Source: Rhabditoides inermis (lineage: Eukaryota; Nematoda; Chromadorea; Rhabditida; Rhabditidae). From it: a stretch of 64,000 nucleotides of DNA. Location of the stretch: the NCBI GenBank assembly GCA_963966185.1, contig CAWZYM010000301.1:1-64000 (forward strand). Reading direction: 5' to 3'. The first letter of the stretch is position 1, and each line of letters opens with the position of its first letter. The position numbers were made by a program, and so were the translations under genes. The notes under the pieces are model-generated. The model saw only the letters and a list, made by a program, of their open reading frames with translations. It was not told where the DNA came from and searched no databases. Positions 29,451 through 41,579 of the stretch are shown here, in pieces.

Positions 29451-32400
29451 ATGGCACCGGATAGCGGTCGTAGCGGTCGCGGAAGAGGCGGCGGAAACCG
29501 CGGTGGCGGTGGAGGAGGACGAGGGGGTCGAGGTGGAGGAGGAGGAGGAGGAGGAGGAGGCCGCCACAACAACGGCAACAGCGAGCAGAACATTGCCGCC
29601 ACCGTCGGAGGTAGGTTCTCATAACATCATGTATATGCTTCGTTTAGTTCGGTTTCAGATTATTTACTATTAAAACAATTAACACATGCATTTTAGACCG
29701 CGAGCTGCACGGCACGGGTCAGACGCGTGTTGACAATGCGAAGAAGATCAGCAAGACGATCGATATGAAAAAGTACGAGAAGATGATTAGCGCCGCCAAC
29801 GTGAGTGTCAAGGGTTAGAGGGCCAGAGATCAGATTCGTTTCAGAAGCTATAAGCTTATACAAGCGTACTATAAGTCACTTATACGTTTTCAGGACAACT
29901 TCAGCGACATCAAGATGACGTCGGACGTGCGCGAGGACTGCACCATCTGCGTCAAGGTATTCTGTGTGTTTTTTTCTTTCTCGAAATCGCTTTTCCTCAA
30001 AAAAAAAAAGTAGAACAAACCAGTTCTCTTTCCGGTTATTTTCTTATGTTTTGGATACACTGTCGGAACTAAAATTGCCCGTTCATTCATTCATTTCATA
30101 TAATTAATGGATATAACATACATCTCAACGTTTTGGTAAATTTGCCGTATCCCTGCATACCTTATATGGTCTCCTTCCTTCCATAACCCCCCCCCCCCCC
30201 CTTTCAGCCGTGTGACGTGTTCGGAGTGGGCGAGTGTCGGCACGCGATCTGTGTCGAGTGCGCGGTCCGCATGCGCGTCCTCGACGGCAACAGCAACTGT
30301 CCCCAGTGCCGCGCCGAAATCGACACGGTAAACAACCCTTGTTCGATTACCTTGTTTACCTGTTTCTTTAGTTGTTCTTCGTGTTTGCCTCCTCGGGGTT
30401 GGCGACGGTGAAGCTCGACTTCAAGCCGACCGGTCATCCGGACGAGCAGCGATACAAGGTGGGAGAGCGGGTTGTTGTTGTTCACCTATGTTTGCCGCTG
30501 CAGATCCTGTTCGAGAACGAGTCTGCCGGCGTGCGATACGAGAAGTACCTCGCCCACGTGTGCAGGAGCTGCAAGCAGTGCGTTTCATTATGTGTATTTC
30601 TGCTTTGTTGTTTTCTACGTCGTGAGGAAATCTGTGTCTGTTTGGTATAGGTTAATATTGTATAATAAAGTGAAACACACATATTTTGACTCTCCTCTGT
30701 TGCAGTGGCGAGGAGCGTCTAGAGTTCCCGTCGTTCATGTCGCTGCGCCAACACATGGCCAACGTACACAGGATGAGCTACTGCCACATATGCACCGACA
30801 ACCTCAGCCTATTCTCACGGTCAGTTGTATATTCGTTAGAAGCTAGAGGCTAAAAGTGAGACGTGAGAGCGAAACTAATGAGTCGCTTTCGTATGTGAGA
30901 ATACGATTGGGATATTAACAGATGGTTTGGAGAAAGGGTTGGGAGAAGGGGCTAATGTCATCTTAGTTCGTTTTCGCTCGGAGATATGCTTATCACTTGA
31001 TTGTTACGATTGGTTGAGATAGTGAGAATCGAGGTATTTTCACTTGCATTTGTTTTATAGATATAGATATAATGGGATTATTTCAGTTTATACATATGAA
31101 TAGAGACATAAATAAGATAAATAGAGATGTGTGAGAGAGGAAGTTGATGAGAGATATTGATGCGTGTGTTGCAGTGAGCGCCGCACGTACACGTCTGAGC
31201 AGCTGCAGCGTCACATCCGGTGCGGCGACCCCGACGACAAGAGCCAGAAGGGTAAAAAGGGGGGGGGGGGTTGTGGAGTAGAATAGTGTTATTATACTCA
31301 TACATAGCATTAGATCGTGTCATCGTGAACACGTGAACCTATCATGTTTATGAAACACGAATACCTAACATATGCAGCGAAATGTTTTTTTTTTGCTTCT
31401 GGAAGTTATTTTCACAGCATTGTATTCAACATGCCATATCTACACCTATTGATACTTCTTTCTCGCAGGCCACCCCAAGTGTCTGTTCTGCGACAGTCGA
31501 TTCTTCGACGAGGAGGGCCGGTACAAGCACCTGAGGAAGGAACACTTCTTCTGCCAGTTCTGCGAGGCCGACGGAATCAACAATGTGTTCTACAAGTGAG
31601 CGTGGTTTTATAGTTTGGGTCTGGAACGATGCTATTTCGGACGTTATGTTTCGAGGCTGATCTATATTCGATCACCAGTTTTTGAGTCAATCGGAACACT
31701 GTATGTAATCATGTAATCTAATTGGTTGATAGCATTGACGTTTTATACCCAGCGACAAAAGCAAAAATATTAATGTATAAAAAAGAATCAAAGAACAAGT
31801 GATAACTGATAAAGAATGACCTAACGCATTTGTATAGCCGTGTTGTGTTTGCAGCAAGCACGAGGAGCTTGTCGCGCACTACGGGGAGCGTCACTTCCTG
31901 TGCGAGGCGCCAGAGTGCAAGGAGGCAGGCATCGCATTCGCAAACCAAGTAGACATGCAGATACACAAGGTGCGAGAACCAGAGACATTGCGGGATTGTT
32001 GGTATTGTTATTTGTTATGTTGCATGTTGGCACAGTTGGTTATTAAAACGATCTGAACTTTATGTTGGTTTCAAATTTATAATGTTGGTGTTATTCCAAA
32101 AAAAAAAAAGAGAGAGAAGTGGTAACGTATTTGTGTCAGGCGAAGGAGCATCCGGAGGGCACGCGCGGCGGGAAGAGCCTCGCACTCGACTTTCAGTTCT
32201 CGGATAGGTGCCGGTTGTATTCTTGATTTACGAAATGTTTGGCTATGTTCCCTATGCGTCTCAATTGTTTTTTACCTGAAAACGTTGAGTTTTTTCAAAG
32301 CGATTTGAGAGTGAGTGACTGTTGATGATTGTGTTTGTATGTTTTGATGGGTGTTGTCTCGACGGTCGTCCCTGTGCTTGCAGGCAGTTGTCGGGTCCGT

Positions 32401-35400
32401 CCCGTCGCCAGGACCGGCGGGAGAGGGAGCAGCAACAGGCCGCAGCCGCACAGCAACAGGCCGCACTCCAACAACAGCAGCAGCAGAGGGAGAGGTAGGT
32501 GGGGTATACAGGCAAGGGGGAAGGGTGCATTGTTTACAGATATGCTAGATGTGTATAGATTTCATAGTCTTGATGGTGTTGCTGTTTGAGGGAGCAGTCG
32601 TCGTTCGTGGTAGTCCCATCGGCGCAGCACCGCTCGTCGACCTTCTCCATCCGCTACGGCTCGCACCCCGCCCCGTTCAGTGTGAATGCGGGTGCCGGAG
32701 GGCCGCCGGCTGCGGGCGGCGCAGGGCCCGCTCCTGCAGACGACTTCCCCTCCCTTGGTGAGTTGGTACTTTGTATTCGAGTAGTATCTTTCTAGCGGGA
32801 GTGTGTTGTACAGGCGAAGTCGTTTACAGTGAGTGTGTCAACATAAAACAAATGAAATTAGAGAGGACTCGTAGCGCCCTCTCTTTTGACTTAGGATAGG
32901 GCTCGCGCCAGAATTTTCAAGAAGCGATATCAAAAGGACATGTTAGCAACATTGTGAAGTCATCCATTTTTTTTGTTAGTTAGATTGCGTGTCATAAATC
33001 ATGATTATGTGCATAACAATGAACGAAAGAGCTTGACAATCAGTAAGAGAAGAAATTTCTATGAAATTTAATAAAAGCACAAAATATATTACCTCTCAAA
33101 AGTACTTGCGTGAAGAGAGTCAGTTTGTCTTGACTCAATTCAACAAAAGCGCAGACATAAAACGTTTACAAATACTAACACAAACCTGCGCATATCGGAC
33201 TGTGTAAGTAAACATGGAATATGAGAATACAAATAAAGAATATCAATATTAGCGAGAAAGATATATGGACGAGAGAGAGAGAGAAAGAGAGAGAGAGATG
33301 CAGATTTGTGTTAGTATTTGTAAACTTTTTATGCATGCGCTTTTGTTGAACTGAGTGAAGACAAACTGACTTTCTTTACGCAGGTACTTTTGAGAGATAT
33401 TATAGTTCTATGCTCGCAATAAGTTGCGCGCGATGGGGTAGATCATAGGAAGACGGAGAGTCAGCTCTCGGCAATAGCGCGCAAAGCAAGAGAGGCAGAC
33501 GGTTCTGGCACCGTATTTCAAACTGCAAGCAAGGTAGATCGAAAACTATCGCTCTGGTGCAGGCTATACTGATGTGTATGTTGCGTGGAAGTGAAGCGTA
33601 TTGATGGCGGTATTAGTATAGTTTTGAATTGCTGAATGAGGGGCGATACCGTCTTCGCCACAGTGAATGTTGTCTCTTCACCTGACCGTCTCTCTCGCTG
33701 CAGCCCCGTCCTCGTCTCGCAGTGTCGCCTCTGCCGCCTCGGCCGCCGCTCCCCGAGTAGTACAGCCACAGGACTTCCCCGGACTCCCCAAAGCTCAGGT
33801 GAGAGGGGTGTCTGTTGGCATTTCGTTGTAATCACGGACTGAATTATTATTATGTTTCCAATTCGCATGGAGATCAATTATAGCATCCAGGTGTACGCTC
33901 TTATAAATGAAACATGAAACGTTTTCCTAGCTTTGTTTTCGATCAGTGTTTCTTCAGCCGAAGCAGAAGGCGAACATTGCTCCGATCAAGCCGAAGGCGA
34001 AGAAGGAGCCAGCGAAGAGCCAGCAGGAGGCGTATCCCAGTCTGGGAGGGAGAGGGGGAGGAGGAGGAGGGGGAGGGAGACCGCAGGGCAACTGGCAGGG
34101 AGGACGGCCGGTCAGTGGGCATGAGATTCAAGTATTCAAAAACAAACTACCATTAGTGTGTACCACCAAAGGATTGTGTGATGTTGGATGTGAAGCATAT
34201 TTGTTGAGGAGAAGGATTTTTTCTTCATTTTTTGTATCGTGACTGGGGGAAATGGGGAACGGTTTCGAGACCGAGATAATGAAATTGGGAGCGTAATAAT
34301 TAGTTGGAATTTCTCGCATAATTGCATTTGTCAATGTAACTCACTGTGTGATAGCTGATAACGAATGATCCTTTTCTTTGCAGCAGCTGGACGAGGAGGA
34401 GTTGCGTGAGAGGGAGGCGTTCCGAGGGGGCATGGACGACTATGTGTCCAGGGGACCCGCAGTGCAGAGTAGTAGGGTGAGTGGCAGGGGGAGACTCTAC
34501 CAGTGACGTTCATCAGCAAGCCGTCAGGTCATTGAATGTGTGTGTTGCAGGTGGGCCTGATCTCGTCCGTCTCCTCCTCCTCGTCTGCCCCCTCCTGTCC
34601 CTCTGCCCCCCTCCCCCACCAGCTGCATGAGAACGCCGCCTTCCCCACCCTCCCCCAGCCGGGTGCCAGCCAGCGGGTCGTACCCAAGTCGTACACAAGC
34701 AACAAGACCACCATGGCAAAGGCGGGTACTTCTGTCTGTCGAGGGGTGGTGTGGCAGTGTGCTGATTGGGTTAGCAATAGAAACTAGCATGCATATTGTG
34801 ATTACATAATATCTTGAACTGGAAATGGTTAGTAAGCGTGTAATGTGAAACTTATCCGTTCCAGGTGGTTCTGACGGGACAAGTGCCCCCTGGCGGGAAG
34901 AAGGATAAGAAGGCGCCGCCTCCGAAGTCCCGCCACGCGTGTTTCGACGACTCGTTCCCTGCCAGTCGGCCGGCCGCCCCCGCTCGATCCGCGGAGGAGG
35001 AGCAGTGGAACGACATTCCCGAGAAGAACCCCAAGAAGAACAAGAAGAAGGTGAGCGAGATTACAGCGTTTGATAAACGTTGCGTTTCTATATGCACGAT
35101 TACAATCAAGTGGCTAATATGAATCTAATATTTACATCGTATACACTTTGATTTGCAGAAGGCGGCTAACCAGAACGAGAAGCGTGTGGTGAGTCTGGCT
35201 GACATTGGACGGATCGTCGCCCCATCTCCCCCCGGCAGTGAGGACGAGGGGGATGGAGAGGAGAGGGAGGCCACACCGCCCCCGCCACCCAAGGCAGTGG
35301 CAGAGGAGAAGGTGAGAGGGGGGGCATGCAGTTGTGTAATACATGTTTCTCTGCCCGTTGATAGTAGAAACACGTACGCATTTGCAATGTTGACTTTGAT

Positions 35401-38400
35401 TGGATATCGCATATCAATTTGCTTTGTTATTCGAGAATAGTGAATATCTTTTGTTCGAATTGTTCACATTCAGAAGGCGTCGAAGCAGCAGCAGACGCAG
35501 GGTGCGAAGAAGGAGCAGCAGTCGAAGCAGCCGGCCCAGCAGCAGCCTGCGAAGAAGGCGGCGCCCACTCCCGCCCCCGCCCGGGAGGACCCCACCACGG
35601 CACGGGCACACGCCAGCGGAGGAGGAGGGAGCATGGGAGGCAGTCTCATCGGATCGGTCAGTTGTCGGTTTCATGCCTATTTACAGCAGCGGTACTCCTC
35701 ACATTGCTTTGTAGAGCGCATCAGTTGAAGCTATTTGGCAATAGAAACGTATTGTGTGCGGGTTTTGAGTTTTGAGCTCAAGTTTGAATTTGGCAAGCTC
35801 GGGTTATTTTGTGGATTAGACCTTTTTTAGTATAGGGTAACTGAAAGAGACTAACGAGCAGACATAAAGATCGTGAATAAGAAGGTGCATTGCTATTATG
35901 TTAACAATCTCTGAGAGAATCGGACACCACTGGGATCTAGGATATGAAATAGTGAAAAGTTATAATGTTTTGGTGTTTTCAGTAACTAATAATTACCAAC
36001 AACGTGTTAAGCAACTTTTTTTCGAAAATAAAATGAATATTTTTTGATAAGCTAAATTGGTCAAATGTCATCGAAACCAGTACATATAACCCATTTTTGA
36101 ACAGCTAAGAAACTTTTTATATGGAAAGAAATTGATGTTACCCAAAGGTTAAGCTTTTATAAGCAAAAATATGATTTTCTTTGTAAAAAATAAATTCTTA
36201 TAAATATATGGAAGTTCGATAGCAATCTCTAGTTTGCATTATTCAAAACTTGAAATTGTTTATAACAAAAGAAAAATTATACGAGAAAAATCGAAGGGTA
36301 CGTCTTTTTTGCTACAGCCGTTTGAAAATGACCCACTCATGGTGGTCCATCGCAAATGGACCATAAGCAGATAAGAACCATACAAAAACTGAATGGTTTC
36401 AAAAACTAGAAGTAAATTAAAGCATACTTTGTGTTCACAATGTTGTTGTACCACCAAGTCCTAAAAAGATATGAGCATTTTAACTCAAGAAAATTTAAAA
36501 ATTTCTACTCTTGGACGTGGTGATCATCCAGCCTTCAATAGCAACTTATTTTGGTTTGTATGATTCGGTATTACCATGACTGGTAATACCGAATCATACA
36601 AACACTATAGTAATACTTTTGTGCGATGTTTATCGGATACTTATTATTGAAAAAATTCAAAACAAACTTGTTTTCGCGAGTCTGCAACATTCAAAGGCCG
36701 ATATCTCATAAGACGTACCTTTCGATTTTTGAAACAAAAGCGTTTTTACACTTGTTAGAGGTTACATTTTCATGAACTAACCAAAATAAGTTGCTATTGA
36801 AGGCTGGATAATCACCACGTCCAAAAAAGTAGAATTTTAAAAAAAAAATTGAGTTGAAATGCTCATAACTTTTTAGGATTTGGTGGTACAACAGCATTGT
36901 GAACACAAAGTATGCTTTAATTTACTTCTAGTTTTTGAAACCATTCAGTTTTTGTATGGTTCTTATCTGCTTATGGTCCGTTTGCGATGGACCACCATGA
37001 GTGGGTCATTTTCAAACGGCTGTAGCAAAAAAGACGTACCCTTCGATTTTTCTCGTATAATTTTTTCTTTTGTCATAAACAACTTTAATTTTTTAATAAT
37101 GCAAACTAGAGACTGCTATCGAACTTCCATATATTTAAAAGAAATTATTTTTTACAAAGGAAATCATATTTTTGCTCAAACATAAAAAGGGGGTGGGTAA
37201 AATAAGGGTACCCCCCTCCAATTTCGGCCTGCCCCTCATCTCAAACATGTGTTACAGATGCCACAAAATTATATTCATTCGAGTTTTTATGAATTATAAA
37301 AAAATAAAAATTGTTTTTGACTGGAATTTCGATGAAATTATCCAAAATCATGGATGGTTGAATCGCAGTGTAGAGTTGTGCATACTGTGGTGTATGATCG
37401 ATACACCACGTTTTGAGAAACTACACCACGCGATTTCACGGCTTGTTTTGCGAAATGCGAGAGGCCCCTTCCCATTGGATGGGGTCTCCCCCTTGGAAGG
37501 GTCATCCCTCCCGTCCAAGGGGGCGGGGCCAGACTAGCGGGAGGCCCCTACCCGTTGGGAGACCCTTCCAAGGGGCGGGGCCAAACAGCTGAGCGCGCGA
37601 TTTCGAATTTTGATGATTTTTCACCGTTCTTTCGCATTTTTGTGTAAAATTTTAATTTTATATTAAATTTTAATTTTATATTAAATTTTAATTATAATAT
37701 TTAAAAAAAAAATTTCGAAAATTATGAAATTCGACCCTTCCAATAATATGGCCAGCCGGGAGGGTTGGGGACCCCCCTTCCGGCGAAGCCGGACCCCCCA
37801 CCCTTTTTACCTATGTTTTTGCTTATAAAAGCTTAACCTTTGGGTAACATCAATTTCTTTTCATATAAAAAGTTTTTGTAGCTTGATGTAAGGAATCGAA
37901 TTATTTTTTGAAAGTTAGTTTTGGACAAAAACTGACAAAGTTGAGGTGGTGGTCCCTTAACTGGCCAAATATGCAAATTTCAATGAAATCACCATTACCA
38001 CTTTGTAAAGGACCCTTCATAACCCCAAACTACGCCCTCAAAAACCCTAGGTCCCACATGTCCCAAAAACGTCCGATTCTCTCAGAGATTGCGTGTTATA
38101 ACTCTCTCGAGAGCCTTGATGACTCGATGTGGGTTGTGTGTGAGAGAAGAGTGTGTGTTGTTTGCAGCTGACGTCGATGCTGTCTTCGTTCTCTCTGAGT
38201 AGCTGGTCGCAGTCCGCACCCGCACCCGCACAGCAGAACACGCCCAGGGTGGAGGTGAGGGAAGGGGAGGAGGGGTGCGTGAGGAGGCGCACAGTTGCTC
38301 ATGCCAGTAGTAGAGGGAGTAGGTAGAGTTGGTGGAAAGCGACATGTATAACGAACGATGACGATGAACATTGTAAAGAAATTATGTGCTTGCAGTTTGG

Positions 38401-38951
38401 TAATTATTGGTGAGTCGATGAAAGTTTTGAGTATTTTAAATGCTGTCGATGCCTGGTTCGATAGTATGCACATCAAATAAGTTTCATCGTTTGCGTATGT
38501 TCAGACCTTTTCAAGTGATTATATTGTCATTCCGTGACCTTTATCAATAATCATCCTGACTCGATTCTGTATCCAGTTTCTTGGATTTCTCTGATTGCGT
38601 TGGTGTGTTTCAGCCGCGCTCTCCCGCCTCTGTGTACTCGACCCCGCAGGCCCGTCCGCCTCCGCAGTCTCCCTCGGTCTACGCATCGCCCGCTGCCAGT
38701 CCCAACATGGACGGACCCCCGCCCGGATTCGAGAATGTCAAGGTACGTGGGGATGGTCCCCTGGTCTATGGGGAGGAGAGAGGGTAATAATGTGGTTGCA
38801 GCCTTGTGGCCCCACGTCGTTCCGCGACGTGCCGATGCTGTCTGCGGCGGACGTGGCTAGGAAGGCTGCTCCGAAGAAGAGTGCGGACGAGGAGGATGGA
38901 TGGGTGACCACTGCTCCTGTCAAGAACAACAAGAAGAAGGGAAAGAAGTAG
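29451..38951 (+). CDS. znf-598: E3 ubiquitin ligase ZNF598 homologue
   Basis: About 20 exons encode a protein of some 850-900 residues, close to human ZNF598. I use the ATG at 29451 (MAPDSGRSGRGRGGG); an in-frame ATG at 29415 is an alternative. After a Gly/Arg-rich N-terminus comes the RING: DCTICVKPCDVFGVGECRHA, ICVECAVRMR and CPQCRAEI. C2H2 zinc fingers follow: FMSLRQHMANVHRMSYCHIC, HPKCLFCDSRFFDEEGRYKH, HFFCQFCE and FLCEAPECKEAGIAF. Then come a Gln-rich stretch and repeated DFPSLG/FPGLPKA/YPSLGG motifs typical of the family. The C-terminus ends KNNKKKGKK. ZNF598 (yeast Hel2) ubiquitylates small-subunit ribosomal proteins on collided ribosomes to start quality control. The intron at about 35660-38167 carries a foldback element. 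Confidence 0.95.
32880..33415 (+). mobile_element. Dispersed repeat with long inverted repeat, copy A
   Basis: Lies in an intron of the ZNF598-type gene. It contains an inverted repeat of about 90 bp (AGTACTTGCGTGAAGAGAGT at 33104 against 33300-33396), with a short GA tract in between. The homology extends left through AAGAAATTTCTATGAAATTT to CTTAGGATAGGG near 32895. A second copy lies at 49630-50312 in reverse orientation. No coding capacity. Confidence 0.75.
35906..38093. mobile_element. 2.2-kb foldback element in ZNF598 intron
   Basis: The ends are inverted repeats including AATCTCTGAGAGAATCGGAC (left 35908, right complement ending at 38090). Inside, about 500-bp arms at roughly 36110-36600 and 36690-37190 are inverted copies, for example GACCCACTCATGGTGGTCCA in both. 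At the very centre, TAATACCGAATCATACAAAC occurs with its complement. The right arm is interrupted by a G/C-run-bounded segment (37182-37821). AT-rich throughout with no coding frame. It fills most of the longest intron of the gene. Confidence 0.75.
37182..37821. mobile_element. Element nested in foldback right arm
   Basis: About 640 bp that splits the right arm of the foldback element. The left border is AAAAAGGGGGTGGGTAAAAT and the right border is CCCCCCACCCTTTTTACC, an approximate inverted repeat. The words TATTTTTGCT and TATGTTTTTGCT beside the borders look like a target duplication of about 10 bp. It contains GGCCCCTTCCCATTGGATGG-type G/C-run repeats and no frame. Boundaries are approximate. 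Confidence 0.55.
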
Positions 38952-40397
38952 GCTAGCCAGCATGCTATCTACTAAGTAGACCCACTCTATCAGTTGCAAT
39001 TTTGAGTCGTCGTTTTTGTTAGAGGTTTGTTTTTCTGTCTAGATTTGGTGGCGTGTGAGTTGTGCCTTTGAGAGTTCTATTGTGTGTGTTGTGTGTGAGG
39101 TGTGTCCCCGTGGTATGGATTGTGATGGCTTGTGGTTGGGTGTAGGCCCGTCGGCCTTTGTATGCTGTCCAGTCAGTGTCTCCCACGGTTAATGCCCCTA
39201 ACGGTCGATCCACCGAGGCTCACTATGCGACCGCTGAACGTTTATGTTTCCTAGCATATCGATTCTACTAGAAGCGATGCATTGAACGGAGGGTTTTGGT
39301 GGTGTGGTATTAGGCTCTTGGAATCAATGCTATTCGGATATTGTTGTTTTGTTTTGAGTAATATTTTTTATGCGCAGAGTATTGTATCAGTATCGTATGA
39401 GTAATAAATATGAAAATGCAATTGAGTGAATTGGGTATATATGCAATAGACGCCCACCCAGCATCATTACCTGACAGTATTAGACAACGATTGAACATTC
39501 TAATAATGAACAGGTAAGACGCGGTGTGGAAGAGTCTGTGAGGAAAGAACTTACCTGCGGCTGACGTGAGATGAATGAAGAGTAGAAGCACAGGGTGGTA
39601 TTCCCCTTATTAGGGAGGAAACGGGCAGGCGGCTGACCGCTGCTGACCGTGTATGGTCGAGTGATCCGACTGATCGGCTCTGATCCCGCAAGCTCCGCCC
39701 ACTCTGAGAAAACACTGCCTGCGCACTCCTCTCTCCGCACACTCTCTAGCTCGCTCTGCCTGCTTGCACGCGGAGAGACTGATTTGGAGATGATGAGGTC
39801 ACGAGAGAAGATGGAGAGGGGCAGAATCAGCAACAATATAGCGTGAAGAGCGAAGAGTGAACGGGGAGATTTGCATATTGATCTGCTGGGATCTGGAAGT
39901 TGTGGAAGTCTGTCGATAGAGTGGCTCGCACTGTTCTGTACAAGTGTTGTGTGTGTTCTGTCTGCTACTGTGGAGTGATAAGAGAGGTGCAAGGGTGAGA
40001 GAGGGGATAGGAGAGAGAGGGGGGGCTGTGTTCGATTGTGTGGAAGTGAAGAGCAGATGAGAGAGACATGGTGATTGTTTTGTGTTCTGGACGATGGTCG
40101 AATTTGAGAGAGAGAGAGAGAGTGAGAGAGAGAGCTCTTGTCCTGCTGCTTTTACGAAACGTTTTTTTTGCGAGTGAAGTAGACAAAAAACCTCATAGAC
40201 GAGTAACGTAGCCATCGTCGTGAAAAAAGTTTTATGAACGTAATTTTGTTCTGTAACTGTAAGAGTCAGAATCGCCTAGATTAGTAAGCTCGACATAATT
40301 TGGTTGTTAGTCCTATGGAATGATTATGGAAAAGTGTTTTATGAATATGATTGATCAAATAAAGTTACCATGATGTTTCTACCTTACCTTATTGACC
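38952..40397. other. Spacer downstream of ZNF598 gene
   Basis: The 3' UTR and spacer. A possible polyadenylation signal, AATAAA, is at about 39403, and another (AATAAAG) near 40358. A minus-strand frame at 39500-39992 has one hydrophobic stretch (LFALHAILLLILPLSIFS) and a usable donor, but no clear start, so I do not call a gene. Confidence 0.45.
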
Positions 40398-40522
40398 CTC
40401 TCTCTCCATCTCACTCTCCCCCTCTCTCCCTCTCTCTACCTCTCCCTCTCCCTCTCTCTCCCTCCCTCTCTCTCCCCCTCTCCCTCTCTCTCTCCCTCCC
40501 TCTCTCCCTCTCTGCTTCCGTT
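40398..40522. repeat. (CT)n/(CCCTCT)n tract
   Basis: A CT-rich low-complexity tract of about 125 bp in intergenic DNA, with some CCCCTCTCCC units. Confidence 0.9.
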
Positions 40523-40789
40523 CGGCTAGTTGTGAGGACACAACGATTACCGTGTCTAATCCTCTCGTGTAGAACAATGTTTGTCCAGTCACTCGAGAGA
40601 GCGCGCGTCTCTCCCTCCCTCTCTCCCCCTCTCAAGTGATCATATGCAAATTAGGGAGACTGTATGCAAATGAGGCCGAAAAGGTCAAGACGACACAAAT
40701 ACACTTGCTACTGTGGACAAGTCAAGAGGTGCAGCTCAAATGATTTATTCGTATTACCACTGTACCACTCTACCACTCATTCAAAACAT

Positions 40790-41034
40790 TTTCCGTAGAC
40801 AGTATTCGAACCGGCGAGGTCTGTGCCACTACGGCGCAACAGACAACGGAATGGAAGTCTTGGCAGGACCAATTTTGAGTTTGAAAAAATTGAGTTTCAT
40901 TTTGAAATGTTGCAACAGCGAGTTGCAACATTTGAAAGCAACAGGGAATCGTCGTTCTTTTTCACAATTCGATTAACTTTTCGATTAAAACGATTTGAAA
41001 AGTACCAAGAGTTCAAATAAATCGCCACTGTACC
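40790..41034 (-). mobile_element. Truncated relative of the TTAA MITE with tRNA-like core
   Basis: The right end reads CGCCACTGTACCTTTAA, close to the right TIR of the element at 47899-48249 (CGCCCCTGTGCCTTTAA). A tRNA-like segment lies at about 40798-40850 on the minus strand (GGTTCGAATACTG and TAGTGGCACAGA). No matching left end is seen, so it is 5'-truncated. A (CAAA)n run follows directly at 41037-41069. Confidence 0.5.
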
Positions 41035-41251
41035 TTTAACAAACAAACAAACAAACAAACAAACAAACGAATAAATACATGTACACAAAGCGTTTGTGTG
41101 AAAACGGCTAGTATCAAAGTGTTATTTTTTATCAAAGTATTATTTTTTACAACAAAAAATGAGCGATGTAGTTCTTGTTTGTCTTCCTTTTGACAAGTAA
41201 GCATGAACAATCTCAATCATTCGTGTTGTAAACATAGTTTACACTACATCT

Positions 41252-41447
41252 CACGGCCCGGATAGTTGCACAGTCGACAGCGGCGGGCGCGCAGCCGCTC
41301 CGCGAACACGCGACGCGCGAAATTACCAGCAAGCGCTAGAGCGCAATAATTTCTCTACTGAAATCGCTACACGCCCAATCACTCGCGGCGCGGCCTGTGC
41401 GCGCGCCGCTCTCTCTGTGGGCGCGCTGTGCAACTATCCGAACCGTG
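41252..41447 (-). mobile_element. MITE with 22-bp TIR and 5-bp TSD, copy 2
   Basis: 196 bp with the same ends as the element at 5112-5320 (CACGGCCCGGATAGTTGCAC). The target duplication CATCT is present at 41247-41251 and 41448-41452. The interior matches copy 1 in reverse, including AGCAAGCG and GATAATTTCTCT-like blocks. It lies about 130 bp upstream of the start codon of the RGG-rich gene. Confidence 0.87.
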
Positions 41448-41579
41448 CATCTGCACAGTGAACGAGTAATCAAATTCGAAATCTACGCGCATACTGTAAA
41501 CAATGAATTCTTGTGAAACTGTTCATCGGAGAGGATGCTGCTCTTTCATGGTGTGGGCGCTAGACAGAGCGGGACGCAC

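Noticed and set aside
37460..37600. G/C-rich blocks as a CpG-type promoter
   Set aside because: They are repeats within a mobile element in an intron; no transcript start signals or exon follow.
39480..39992. A minus-strand 170-residue frame with a hydrophobic stretch
   Set aside because: It has a donor and could continue into another exon, but there is no clear start or family similarity, and the hydrophobic part is internal and CT-biased.
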